A DNA stretch of 64,000 bases. It comes from DASRJG01 sp964647625. Its GTDB lineage: Bacteria; Acidobacteriota; Polarisedimenticolia; Polarisedimenticolales; DASRJG01. Shown in pieces: positions 9,511 to 20,766 of the stretch; positions within the stretch are counted from its first letter, which is position 1, and every line of letters starts with the position of its first letter. The notes beneath the pieces are model-generated. The model was not told the origin of the DNA and ran no database searches. It saw only the letters and a list, made by a program, of their open reading frames with translations. The translations under genes and the position numbers were made by a program. The stretch spans positions 15,665 through 79,664 of the forward strand of contig CAZYHZ010000016.1 in NCBI GenBank assembly GCA_964647625.1. Direction: 5' to 3'.

Positions 9511-9536
9511 AAGGGCCGGAGTTGCCTCCGGCCCTT
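9511..9536 (-). terminator. Rho-independent terminator for the small-peptide genes
   Basis: An 11-bp perfect stem (9511-9521 with 9526-9536, AAGGGCCGGAG and its complement) has a 4-base loop. Read leftward it is followed by CTTTATTTTTT, a proper U-rich tail; read rightward no U run follows. It therefore terminates minus-strand transcription coming from the two small-peptide genes at 9600-9954 and separates them from the convergent Kelch-like gene. Confidence 0.8.
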
Positions 9537-9599
9537 CCCCCGCCCCCCTCGACTCCGTGGGATCCGTCCTCGTGTTGAGCTCGCTCCCCTCGAGGGCGC

Positions 9600-9803
9600 T
9601 CAATCCTCCCTCTTGGGGCCGTCGGCCCCGTTGCCGTCCAGCTCCCGGGTGCCGAACAACGACTTCCTCCCGCCCTTCACCTCGCGCTTGGGGAGCAGGT
9701 CTTTCAAGCGGATCGGCGTCTCATCTCCCCCTGGCCCCCCTCGCGCGCCCCCCGGTCCGGAATGGGGCCGCGCGGCCTCGTTTCGAACCGGACGTGGCTT
9801 CAT
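9600..9803 (-). CDS. Candidate double-glycine precursor peptide 2 (67 residues)
   Basis: Small cationic protein, no known family recognised. The first 30 residues are Arg/Gly/Pro-rich low complexity. Residues 33-45 read LKDLLPKREVKGG, which matches VKDLSTKKNPRGG of the neighbouring peptide with identical spacing: KDLxxK[KR]xx[KR]GG. Cleavage after GG45 would release a hydrophilic 22-residue core starting RKSLFGTREL and containing no Cys. A GAGGAG ribosome-binding site overlaps the stop codon of the upstream small gene, which ends 10 bases away, so the two are probably translationally coupled. The C39 peptidase exporter upstream is the natural candidate to cut at GG and export it. The shared motif is seen; secretion and function are inference. 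Confidence 0.68.
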   Translation of the reverse strand: MKPRPVRNEAARPHSGPGGARGGPGGDETPIRLKDLLPKREVKGGRKSLFGTRELDGNGADGPKRED

Positions 9804-9813
9804 CTCGCGCTCC

Positions 9814-9954
9814 TCACTCGGACTGCAAAGGCTTGATCTTGTCGCCCACCGGCGTCGGCGGAACCGTTCCGGTCGGTCCGATGGTGCTGCCGCCTCTGGG
9901 GTTTTTCTTCGTGGAGAGGTCCTTCACCTGCGGCTTGGTCTTCTTGACTGACAT
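9814..9954 (-). CDS. Candidate double-glycine precursor peptide 1 (46 residues)
   Basis: Small gene, easy to miss by size cut-offs. The product begins MSVKKTKPQ, then VKDLSTKKNPRGG at residues 10-22, then a 24-residue core with five prolines (P27, P32, P33, P35, P42) and no Cys. The start is well supported: GGAGGA lies 6 bases before the ATG, and a sigma-54-type promoter lies about 42 bases upstream of it. Leader motif and GG spacing match the next gene exactly. Sitting directly behind a C39-peptidase ABC exporter, HlyD adaptor and sigma-54 activator, it looks like an exported bacteriocin-like or signalling peptide. No modification enzyme is encoded nearby. Activity is unknown. Confidence 0.75.
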   Translation of the reverse strand: MSVKKTKPQVKDLSTKKNPRGGSTIGPTGTVPPTPVGDKIKPLQSE

Positions 9955-10006
9955 CTTGCTCCTCCGTTTCCGAGCGATGGCTCGATGCTGCTCCCGTCAA
10001 AAGCAG

Positions 10007-10022
10007 AGCACCTTTCGTGCCA
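10007..10022 (-). promoter_or_regulatory. Sigma-54 (-24/-12) promoter for the small-peptide genes
   Basis: On the minus strand the sequence reads TGGCACGAAAGGTGCT. The consensus is TGGCACG-N4-TTGCT, so it fits at all but one position and has the required GG-N10-GC spacing. The predicted start of transcription is near 9996, leaving a 42-base leader before the peptide-1 ATG. It sits in the 77-base gap directly after the sigma-54 activator gene, which is the obvious candidate regulator. Confidence 0.75.
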
Positions 10023-10031
10023 GCGCCGGGA

Positions 10032-11018
10032 TCACTTCGATTCGAGCTGCTTGAGATGCCGGGAGAGCGTCGCGCGAGAGATCCCGAGGAGCCTCGCGGC
10101 CTTTCGCTGGTTCTGATGCGCCAGCGCGTAGACCGTCCGGACGTGGCCGGCGACAGCGTGGGACAGCGTGAGGTCGCCGTTTCCCCCTGTCGCGGCAGCG
10201 TGTCCGTCGACGACCTGAGCCCGCTCCATGCCGTCGGTCGGATTGTCGAACGCGACCATGTCCGGCAGGACGACTTCACCGTCGCAGAACAGGACGACGG
10301 TGCGCATGGTGTGGGCGAGCTCGCGCAGGTTGCCCCGCCACGGATGGGCGAGAAGCTTGGCCATGGCCTCGGGGTGGATCGCGATGATCCGCTTGCCGGC
10401 CTCGCTCGCCGACAGCTCGAGCTCGCTGGCGATCAGCGCGGGGAGGTCGTCCAGCCGCTCCCTCAGGGGCGGAATTCGAAGGGTGAGCCCGGAGAGCCGG
10501 TAGTAGAGGTCTTCGCGGAACCGGCCTTCGCGGATGCGCTCGGGAAGGGAGGAGTTCGTGGCGGCGACGATGCGGGCGTTCGAACGCTGGATCCGCTCGG
10601 ACCCGAGCCGCTCGAATTCGCCGTACTCGACGGCGCGGAGGATCTTGGCCTGGGCGAGCGGGCTCATGTCCGCGATCTCGTCGAGGAACAGCGTCCCCGA
10701 ATCCGACAGCTCGAACTTGCCGCGCACCGTGCGGTCCGCGCCGGTGAACGCCCCGCGCTCGTGGCCGAACAGCTGGCTTTCGAGCAGCGTATCGCTGATC
10801 GCCGAGGAGTTGAACGAGACGAACGGCCCGGTCCGCCGGCTCGACGAGTTGTGGATCGCGTGCGCCAGCAGCGTCTTTCCCGTCCCCGTCTCTCCCAAAA
10901 CGAGGACGGGCACGTCGGATTCCGCGGCCAGCGCCGCGAGCCTCAGACACCGCCGCATCGCGGCGCTCTCGGACGTGAGCTCCTCGACCTTGAGCGACGA
11001 GTGTGCGCGCGCGGTCAC
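10032..11018 (-). CDS. Sigma-54-dependent transcriptional activator (AAA+ plus Fis-type HTH)
   Basis: Bacterial enhancer-binding protein that remodels the sigma-54 closed complex by ATP hydrolysis. The 328 residues contain Walker A GETGTGKT (42-49), the sigma-54-contacting GAFTGA loop (89-94), Walker B LFLDEIAD (about 110-117), the sensor region ATNSSLPE, and a C-terminal Fis-type helix-turn-helix (RKAARLLGISRATLSRHLKQL). There is no receiver, GAF, PAS or FHA domain in front of the AAA+ module, so activity must be set by level, by a partner or by default. The GTG start at 11018 overlaps the HlyD stop as GTGA, indicating coupling. Its likely target is the -24/-12 promoter 10 bases after its own stop. 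Confidence 0.92.
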   Translation of the reverse strand: MTARAHSSLKVEELTSESAAMRRCLRLAALAAESDVPVLVLGETGTGKTLLAHAIHNSSSRRTGPFVSFNSSAISDTLLESQLFGHERGAFTGADRTVRGKFELSDSGTLFLDEIADMSPLAQAKILRAVEYGEFERLGSERIQRSNARIVAATNSSLPERIREGRFREDLYYRLSGLTLRIPPLRERLDDLPALIASELELSASEAGKRIIAIHPEAMAKLLAHPWRGNLRELAHTMRTVVLFCDGEVVLPDMVAFDNPTDGMERAQVVDGHAAATGGNGDLTLSHAVAGHVRTVYALAHQNQRKAARLLGISRATLSRHLKQLESK

Positions 11019-12208
11019 GACCGCCCCATCTCGCGCAGCTGCCGGAGCGGCTCGAAGACGATCTCGGCGAGCAGCCGACGGCCGACGACGATGCGGGCGG
11101 AGCCGCGCATGCCGACCTGGAGGGGGCGCGGCCGCCCGTCGACCTCGATGGTCGTGCGGTCGAGCGACGCCAGCCCGACGAACTGCTGCCCCTCGGGCGA
11201 CGCGACCGCGGCGGGCGACACCCAGTCGAGCTTGCCGGTGATCGTCCCGAACCGCTGCGACGGGAACGCGTCGAAGAACAGCCTCACCCGCTGCGACGGC
11301 GCGACGTGCGCGAGGTTGCGCTCGTCGAGCAGGAGGCGCGCGTGGGGCTCGCCGTCGGCGCGGGCGAGCTGGCAGAGCTCCTCTCCGGATTGGACGACCG
11401 AGCCGGCGTTTCGCTCCCGGAGCGCGATCACGATCGCGTGATACGGCGCGCGCACGGTCAGGAGCGCGCCCTCGCTGTCGCCGACCTGCCCTTCGAGCGC
11501 CCGGATGCGGACCTCGATCTTCTCGAGCTCGGCGCGCTCTTCCATGAGCCGCCGGCCCTGCTCCGTCTTCGTCTTGTCGCGCTCGAGCACGGCCTGGCCG
11601 AGGGCCTTCTGGGTGAGGCTCGCGTTCTTTTCCATCTCGGCGAGCTTGATGTTCTGCTCCATCATCTGAACGTCGGAGAGCACGCCGTCCTTCCGGAGCG
11701 TCTTCAGCCGCTCGAGGATGTTCCTGCCGGTCTCGACCTGCTGGTTCTGGAACCCGAGCTCGCGCTCGTATTGCTCGACGGCGGATTCGTGGATCTTCAT
11801 CTCCGAGGCGTACGACGTCTCGAGCTTGTCGATCGTTCCGGTCTTCGCCGACCGGTCCTCCCGCAGCGTGCGCAGCTCGGTCTGCCAGCCCCGGATCTCC
11901 TCGGAGCGCAGCACGAACAGCGGCGCGCCGGCCGCCACCTCTCGTCCTTCGACGGCGAGCACCTTGTCGACGACCGACATCGTCGGCGCCTGGATGGGAT
12001 CCGCGCCGCTTTCGGGAACGAGCACGTAGCGGCACTGAACCGTGTCGGGCACGTGGACGACCGCCGCGGCCAGGACGATCGTGCCGAACAGGACGAGCAC
12101 TCCCCAGGCGAGCGCCCGGAAGACCCACGGCGGCGGATCCATCGGGATGGCGGACTTCTGCAGGTCGCGTGTGTCCGAGGCCAGCTGATCCGGGAGCGCG
12201 AGCTTCAC
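11015..12208 (-). CDS. HlyD-type membrane fusion / adaptor protein
   Basis: Periplasmic adaptor of a type I-like peptide export system. It has 397 residues: a cytoplasmic N-terminus, one transmembrane helix (about 28-53), a first half lipoyl-like region (DKVLAVEGREVAAGAPLFVL), a long coiled coil (about 100-250), then the second lipoyl half (LTVRAPYHAIVIALRERNAGSVVQSGEELCQL) and beta-barrel domain. It partners the ABC exporter immediately upstream (9 bases between genes). No TolC-like outer-membrane gene is seen in the window. Its stop overlaps the sigma-54 activator start. Confidence 0.9.
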   Translation of the reverse strand: MKLALPDQLASDTRDLQKSAIPMDPPPWVFRALAWGVLVLFGTIVLAAAVVHVPDTVQCRYVLVPESGADPIQAPTMSVVDKVLAVEGREVAAGAPLFVLRSEEIRGWQTELRTLREDRSAKTGTIDKLETSYASEMKIHESAVEQYERELGFQNQQVETGRNILERLKTLRKDGVLSDVQMMEQNIKLAEMEKNASLTQKALGQAVLERDKTKTEQGRRLMEERAELEKIEVRIRALEGQVGDSEGALLTVRAPYHAIVIALRERNAGSVVQSGEELCQLARADGEPHARLLLDERNLAHVAPSQRVRLFFDAFPSQRFGTITGKLDWVSPAAVASPEGQQFVGLASLDRTTIEVDGRPRPLQVGMRGSARIVVGRRLLAEIVFEPLRQLREMGRS

Positions 12209-12217
12209 GACGGCCTC

Positions 12218-15291
<3,074 letters not shown>

Positions 15292-15295
<4 letters not shown>

Positions 15296-16263
15296 GCCCC
15301 CGCCTCTTCCGGGATCATCCACCGCACGGTCGATCGCAACAGGTCGGCGAAGTGATTGTCCAGGATGCGCGCGTCGATGCGCTCGGCGATCGACTCGTCG
15401 GACAGGTCCGGCTCGGTCTTCCGGATCAGCCGGCAGAGCTGGAAGCGCCCATCGCTTCCGATCGGCGGCAGGACCGAGCCGTCGGCCGCTCCGAGGAACA
15501 TCCGCTGGAGGGTCTCATCGACCTCCTCGAGGAGGAATTCCGTCTTGTGGTACGGATACCGCTCCTCCTTGGCGAGGTCGGGCATCGGGATTCCGTCCTC
15601 GGTCACGCACAGCGCCGCCTCCCGGGCCGCATCGAGCGACTCGAGCTCGACGATCTCGACGGAGAGCTTGGTCAGCGGCAGCCGCATCGCCTGGAGCAGC
15701 CGCGCGCGGTCTTTCTGGACGAGCACGCGGGAACAGTGCTCCCGGTACGACGATTCGAGACGCTTGAACTCGAGCGGCTCGTTGCCCGGCTCACCTGCCG
15801 CCACGCGACGCGCGAGGCTCGCGGTCATCCGGAAGAACCGCCCGGAGAGCAACAGGTCGACGCCGAACTCGCCGTCCAGGTCTTCGAGAGCGAACTCCCG
15901 CGCTTCGACGGCCGGGCGTCCGTCCTCCGGGAGCGCGTCCGCCCAGTAGCGTCTGAGCACGTACGCATGGAACTGAGCGAGCGTGGAGCCCCGATGGGCC
16001 AGCCATTCTTCGGTCTCTTCCTCGGTGATCAGATCGTGATCGTAGCGGAAGTCGTCGGACATCTGCTGGAGCACGTCGCCGTCCGGCTCGAGCCGCGCCT
16101 TTTCGGCGGCGCGCACGCAGGCCTCGGACTCGACGAACTCGCGCCACGCCGGTTGGAGCGCTCCGCGATCGATGGCGTGGGCCACCACCTCGGCCGCCGT
16201 ATAGGTGCGGCCACCGGCTTGAAAGGCCTCGCTGCCCGGATGAAGACGGTGTGGATCGTTCAT
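15292..16263 (-). CDS. PpiC/SurA-like peptide chaperone of a peptide export operon
   Basis: A 323-residue soluble protein without a signal peptide. The N-terminal 200 residues are helical and acidic. Residues about 205-320 resemble a diverged parvulin (PpiC) rotamase: a DAAREAAL segment, then MPDLAKEE, VLPPI and FQLCRLIRKTEPDLSDE. Related PpiC-type proteins are known in peptide maturation/export clusters. Being first in the operon and coupled to the exporter by ATGA, it may hold or isomerise the precursor before export; the first peptide's core has five prolines. That role is inference. The key active-site residues of parvulins are not clearly conserved, so it could be a chaperone only. Confidence 0.62.
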
Positions 16264-16284
16264 TGGCCTCGACTTCTAGCCAAT
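16262..16284 (-). promoter_or_regulatory. Inverted repeat spanning the start of the chaperone gene
   Basis: ATTGGC (16262-16267) and GCCAAT (16279-16284) form a 6-bp inverted repeat with an 11-base centre. One arm covers the ATG of the chaperone gene and the spacer holds its GAGG ribosome-binding site. A second palindrome, CTCGAAATCGAG, lies next to it at 16289-16300. This could be an operator or a weak start-occluding hairpin, or chance. Confidence 0.25.
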
Positions 16285-16327
16285 ATGCCTCGAAATCGAG
16301 CCAGATGGAATCGAAATTTTGCAACCG

Positions 16328-17485
16328 TCATGGGGAGCCCGCCAGAAGGTCGGCGAACAGCTCGTTCGACCGGACACGACCTTCGGGAGTGAGGCGGACC
16401 CGGCTCCCCCGCCACTCGATCAGCCCGGCGGCGCCGGCACGCTCCCAGGCGGCGGCTTTCGAGGCGGCGAGATCGACGCCGTAGCGCCGCCCGACGGAGG
16501 CGAGATCGACACCCTCCACCACCCGCAATCCCAGAAACAGGGCCTCGTCGACCCGCCGGACGGTATCGAACGGCTCGATCCAGGCCACCGGGTCGACCCC
16601 TTGGCCGGCGCTTCCGATGTAGCCGTCGACGTCGGTCCGGTTGGACCGGCGGACGCCCGACACGTAGCCGTGCGCGCCGAGCCCGAACCCCGCGTAGGGC
16701 GCGTCGGTCCAGTACTTGAGGTTGTGGCGGGACCTCCGTCCTTCCCGGGCGAAGTTCGAGATCTCGTACAGCCCGAAGCCCTCGCGGGCCAAGACGGCGA
16801 CCGTGCGCTCGTAGAGCGCCGCCATCGCATCGTCGTCTGCGACGCGCGTCCTTCCCGCGCGAATCGAGCGGCCGAGCGGTGTGTCCTTGTCCGACTCGAG
16901 CAGGTAAACCGAGACATGATCCGGGGCCGCGCCCGCCACGGCGCGCAGCGTCTCGGGCCAGCGGTCGAGCTCCTCGCCGGGAAGCCCCGCGATCAGATCG
17001 ACGGAGACGTCGTGGAATCCCGCATTCCGCGCCCGCCGCACCGCGGACAACGCCTCGGCCGCGTCGTGCGCCCTCCCCACGTGCGAGAGCACGCGATCGT
17101 CGAGCGACTGCACGCCGACGCTGATCCGCGTGATGCCCGCCGCGCGGTAGCCCGCCAGCTTGTCCGCGGAGAGGGATTCCGGATTCCCCTCGAGCGTGAT
17201 CTCCGCATCCGCCGCAAGCGCGAACCGGCCGCGGATCGCCCGGAGCACCCGGACGACCTGGTCCGGGCTCAAGCGCGAGGGTGTGCCGCCTCCGAGGAAG
17301 ACCGTGTCCGCCGCGCCCGCCGCGTCCGGCTGGAGCGAGGCGATCTCCGTCGTCAGCGCGTCGAGGTACGACTCGATCCGGTCGTCGCGGCCCGCCACGG
17401 TGGGGAAATCGCAATACGTGCAGCGGACCGAGCAGAACGGGAAATGGACGTAGACGCCCAGCGCCTCAGATTCTCTCGGCGGCAT
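16328..17485 (-). CDS. hemW: HemW-like radical SAM heme chaperone
   Basis: Member of the HemN/HemW family (formerly called oxygen-independent coproporphyrinogen III oxidase-like). Residues 10-30 (VYVHFPFCSVRCTYCDFPTV) contain the CxxxCxxC cluster motif at C18, C22 and C25, followed by GGGTPSRL, EGNPES and a typical SVGVQS stretch. At 385 residues and without the extra HemN N-terminal segment it fits HemW, a heme-binding chaperone, better than true HemN. It is the last gene of the MoxR-Bat operon and overlaps the BatE-like gene by 20 bases. It lies just upstream of the peptide-export operon with 64 bases between. Confidence 0.85.
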   Translation of the reverse strand: MPPRESEALGVYVHFPFCSVRCTYCDFPTVAGRDDRIESYLDALTTEIASLQPDAAGAADTVFLGGGTPSRLSPDQVVRVLRAIRGRFALAADAEITLEGNPESLSADKLAGYRAAGITRISVGVQSLDDRVLSHVGRAHDAAEALSAVRRARNAGFHDVSVDLIAGLPGEELDRWPETLRAVAGAAPDHVSVYLLESDKDTPLGRSIRAGRTRVADDDAMAALYERTVAVLAREGFGLYEISNFAREGRRSRHNLKYWTDAPYAGFGLGAHGYVSGVRRSNRTDVDGYIGSAGQGVDPVAWIEPFDTVRRVDEALFLGLRVVEGVDLASVGRRYGVDLAASKAAAWERAGAAGLIEWRGSRVRLTPEGRVRSNELFADLLAGSP

Positions 17486-18227
17486 CGCTCGTCACCCACC
17501 CGGTCGGTCCGTTGGGGAGGGAGACCTGGAGCCACCCCTCGCGCTCGGCCTGGATCACGGCGGTCGTCCCCTCGTGGAGTGTGAACAGCGACGCGTTGTT
17601 GGGATCGGGGCCTGCAAGGGCTTCCACCGACGGCTTGAGGATCACCGCGCGCGGAGTTCCCTCGAGGCGGGACCAGGTCGCCCGCCACGAAAGAAAAGTC
17701 ACCGCGGTCACGAGCAGCGCCGCCGCCAGGGCCCAGCCCCAACCGGGCGTGAATCCGCCCGCGCGAGATCCGCAATAGGTCACGATTCCGGCGATCAGCC
17801 AGAACCCGGCGAGGCACATGGCAGCCTGTGCCGATACTCCGAGACGGTCCTGGAGCGCTCGCAGCGCCGTCAAGAGCCCCGGCGCGTCGTCCTCGACGAC
17901 GTCGCGGATCCGCCCGCGCGCCATCGCGAGATTCGCGGCGATGTCCTGCTCGGCCGGCTCCAGCCGGCGCGCGCGCTCGTAGTGGAGGATCGCCTCGCCA
18001 AGGTGCCCTCGCTTGTATTCCGCGTTTCCGAGGTTGTACTCGAGTCGCCAGTCGGCGAGGCCGTACTTCAGCAGAGCGCGAAATCCGTCGGCGGCCTCGT
18101 CCCATTTGCCCTGCTCGTACGCGTGGCACGCCGCCTCGAACGATTCCTCGGGCGACGCCGCGCGCGCGACCTGTGCCGCGGCCCCGAGGACAAGGATCGC
18201 GCAGAGGAGCCCTCGCCGGGCGCTCAT
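17466..18227 (-). CDS. BatE-like protein: TPR, two membrane helices, SH3-type domain
   Basis: 253 residues: signal peptide (1-24), TPR repeats about 25-110 (RLEYNLGNAEYKRGHLGEAILHYERA cut here for brevity to its LGNAEYKRGHLGEAI core), two transmembrane segments about 130-180, and a C-terminal bacterial SH3-like domain ending GPTGWVTSDAAERI. This architecture and its position after BatD match BatE of the Bacteroides aerotolerance operon, thought to act at the cell envelope. The ATG at 18227 overlaps the BatD stop by ATGA. Confidence 0.8.
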   Translation of the reverse strand: MSARRGLLCAILVLGAAAQVARAASPEESFEAACHAYEQGKWDEAADGFRALLKYGLADWRLEYNLGNAEYKRGHLGEAILHYERARRLEPAEQDIAANLAMARGRIRDVVEDDAPGLLTALRALQDRLGVSAQAAMCLAGFWLIAGIVTYCGSRAGGFTPGWGWALAAALLVTAVTFLSWRATWSRLEGTPRAVILKPSVEALAGPDPNNASLFTLHEGTTAVIQAEREGWLQVSLPNGPTGWVTSDAAERI

Positions 18228-20047
18228 TCAACCTCCTCGAGCGACCGGAGGATCGCGCGCGCTTCGGCGACGAGCTCCTCCGCCGACTGTCCGCGCGCCG
18301 GGTCCGGGACGTAGCGCGCGAAGTCGCATTTTTCGAGGCACGCGCGATATCTCCGGCGCGGCTCGTCTTCGACCCCCTTGGACCTCAGGATGTCGTCGAG
18401 CTGGTCGTAGGTCAGACCCGACGCGGAGCGGTTCGCACGATCCGCGACGTACTGGACCAGGGCCCCCGCCACCTCCTCGTGGAAGCCTGAAGGCGCGTCG
18501 TCAGCGCGCTTGGCCGCGCGGTCGAGACGCTTGGCGGCGAGGCGCGCGGCCCGCCGTGCGCGGGCGAACCCGTGATCCGACAGGAACCGCTCGCGGCGGC
18601 GGCCGGCGACGATCCCCGCGGGCGTCAAGATCAGCGGCAGAACGAGCAGCGTGACGAACCATCCGCGCTTGTGAAGCGGGGGCTTGGCCTCGGCGAGCGG
18701 CCCGCGGGCCATCTTGACGAACGCGATGTCCTTCGTCGTCGCCTGCACCTCGCCGCGCGCGATCGCGGTCTCCGTTGAGCCGGTGCCGCGCCGGACCACG
18801 AGATCGGGAATGCTCCCCGAAAGCTCCTTGTAGGTCGCCGAGGCGGGATCGAAGTACGAGAACCTCGGCGCCGGCACTTTCACGGTGCCCGGCGTCAAGG
18901 GGACGATCACCCACTCCCAGGTCTTCTTGGATCCGCGATGGTCGGCACCGAGCGTCACCGTGTCGACCGTCTTCGGCTCGTAGATCTTCATGTCGGGAGG
19001 CGCCGCAAGCTTCGGCGGCACCGCCGATTGGAGCGATCCGTCGCCCTCGACGGTCGCGCGCACGGCGACGCCGTCGCCGAGGTCGACCGACGCGCGGTCG
19101 GCCGTGACCTTCATGTGGAACGCGCCGACGGCGCCGGAGAAATCCTGTGGACGTCCGGCCTCCGGAAGCGGTTTGACGTCGAGCTTCACCGGGGCGGTCT
19201 TGCGGATGATGTTGACGACGCCCCCGAGCGAGAAGAACGAGGCGAAGGGGTCGCGCAGCGGACGGCGCACCTGAATTTGCGCGACGAACGACGGGATCGT
19301 CACTGCACCCGAGCCGGTCGGGACGACGAGCTTCCGCAGGACCGTGTAGGCGGCGTACTGCCGCCCGTTCATCGTGACGATCTTGTGCTCGCGGTTGGGG
19401 TCGACCTGGATGTCCTCCGCCCACAGACCCGGGAGCGACGGGACGTCCGTCCAGGAGAATCCGCTGACGGGCGGCGCCGCGTAAAGCGTGACCTCGAGGC
19501 CGGTGGGCTGGCCGCTGTAGACCGAGCCGGCGACGAGCTTCGTCTGGAGGAACACGTCCGTCGAGGCATCGGCGGACTCCTCGTCGTCTCCCGAATCGTC
19601 CCGCGGCCGGCTCCCGGCGGGCGGTGCCGGCCCGGACCGCCCCTGCTCGACGTTGAACTTCATCGCCTCGGTCCGATAGACCGTGGTGCCGACCTTGACG
19701 TCGAAGGGTGGGATCTCCGCCGGGCCCACAGCGGCCGGAGCCAGGAGGTACGTCAGCGTCAGCGAGTTCGAGCTGGCGATGCGCCCGTTCTCGAACGAGT
19801 ACGACGAGTTGCGCGAGGTGGACGGACCTCCGGTGACCTTCAGGTTCTTCATCGCGGGAAGCTGGGGCGTGGCGACGTCCGGAAGCGAGCCGCCGTCGAT
19901 CCGGATCACCAGCCGGACCTGCGTCGTATCCGAGATCCTTCCTTGCGGATAAATGGACGCGCTGACGTGGACGTCGTCCGCGGCCGAAGCGAGCGGCAAG
20001 GCGAAGCCGGTTGCGATCAGCGCGGTGCAAAGAAGCGGTCGAATCAC
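18224..20047 (-). CDS. BatD-like oxygen-tolerance protein
   Basis: 607-residue envelope protein of the BatD family: signal peptide, long beta-rich periplasmic region (starting DVHVSASIYPQGRISDTTQV, with PPFDVKVG and PSFVAQIQVRRPL motifs), one transmembrane helix (about 445-465) and a cytoplasmic helical tail. The biochemical role is unknown; Bat operons are associated with stress and oxygen tolerance. The GTG at 20047 is preferred because it overlaps the BatC stop as GTGA; a TTG one codon upstream is the alternative. Confidence 0.85.
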   Translation of the reverse strand: MIRPLLCTALIATGFALPLASAADDVHVSASIYPQGRISDTTQVRLVIRIDGGSLPDVATPQLPAMKNLKVTGGPSTSRNSSYSFENGRIASSNSLTLTYLLAPAAVGPAEIPPFDVKVGTTVYRTEAMKFNVEQGRSGPAPPAGSRPRDDSGDDEESADASTDVFLQTKLVAGSVYSGQPTGLEVTLYAAPPVSGFSWTDVPSLPGLWAEDIQVDPNREHKIVTMNGRQYAAYTVLRKLVVPTGSGAVTIPSFVAQIQVRRPLRDPFASFFSLGGVVNIIRKTAPVKLDVKPLPEAGRPQDFSGAVGAFHMKVTADRASVDLGDGVAVRATVEGDGSLQSAVPPKLAAPPDMKIYEPKTVDTVTLGADHRGSKKTWEWVIVPLTPGTVKVPAPRFSYFDPASATYKELSGSIPDLVVRRGTGSTETAIARGEVQATTKDIAFVKMARGPLAEAKPPLHKRGWFVTLLVLPLILTPAGIVAGRRRERFLSDHGFARARRAARLAAKRLDRAAKRADDAPSGFHEEVAGALVQYVADRANRSASGLTYDQLDDILRSKGVEDEPRRRYRACLEKCDFARYVPDPARGQSAEELVAEARAILRSLEEVE

Positions 20048-20766
20048 CAATCCTTCTCCGGCGTTCGCTCGTCATTCTTGGCCATCCGCGCTTGCTCGCG
20101 CTTGACGTTGTCCCTCTCCTGATCGTTCAGCCGGTCGAGGAGCTTCTTCGCGTCCTCGGCGCTCATCTGCCCGGGCTTTTGACCCGCGTTCTTCTGCTCG
20201 TTCTTGTTCTGATCGTTGCTCTGCGATGGCTGCGGCTTCTGATCGCCGCCCGGCTTCGGCTGCTGCCCGCCGTTTTGCTTCTGATCCTGCTTCTGATCGT
20301 TCTTCTTGTCGTCTTTGGGCTTCTGCTGCTTCTGCTGCTGCTTCTTTTCTTCGAGCGCGCGAAGCGCCAGCTCGAGGTTGTGCTTGGTATCGGCATCCTT
20401 CGGGGCGCTCTTCAACGCCCGCGTGTACGCCTTGACCGCGTCGTCGTACTTCTCGTCGTGGAACAGCGCATTCCCAAGGTTATACGCCGCTTTCGGCGCC
20501 AGGTCGGGGCCGGCCGCACCCAGCGCCCGCTCGTACTCCTCGGCCGCGCCGGTCCAGTTCTCCTGCCGGTAGAGGGCGTTTCCGATGTCGTAGTGGAGCT
20601 GCGGCGCCTCCGGGACGACGGTCTGGGCCTTCTGGTATTCATCCATCGCCGGGGCGTTCTGCCCCTTCCGGTACAAGGCGTTCCCGTTTTCCGTCCGGCG
20701 ATGAGCTTCACCGCCGACCAGTCCGGACAACGATGCGGCGACCACGAGCGCGAGCACGCGCGTCAT
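20044..20766 (-). CDS. BatC-like TPR protein with Lys/Gln-rich tail
   Basis: 240 residues: signal peptide, three or four TPR units (NALYRKGQNAPAMDEYQKA, YDIGNALYRQENWTGAAEEY, YNLGNALFHDEKYDDAVKAY), then a low-complexity charged stretch rich in K, Q, D, N (about residues 140-210), then MSAEDAKKLLDRLNDQERD, a conserved BatC-type end. The start overlaps the BatB stop by TGATG. The disordered K/Q tail is a usual feature of this family. Confidence 0.82.
   Translation of the reverse strand: MTRVLALVVAASLSGLVGGEAHRRTENGNALYRKGQNAPAMDEYQKAQTVVPEAPQLHYDIGNALYRQENWTGAAEEYERALGAAGPDLAPKAAYNLGNALFHDEKYDDAVKAYTRALKSAPKDADTKHNLELALRALEEKKQQQKQQKPKDDKKNDQKQDQKQNGGQQPKPGGDQKPQPSQSNDQNKNEQKNAGQKPGQMSAEDAKKLLDRLNDQERDNVKREQARMAKNDERTPEKDW

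Noticed and set aside
9421..9603. A TTG-initiated minus-strand frame of 60 codons after peptide 2
   Set aside because: It runs through the terminator stem and into the antisense of the Kelch-like gene, and has no KDL/GG motif.
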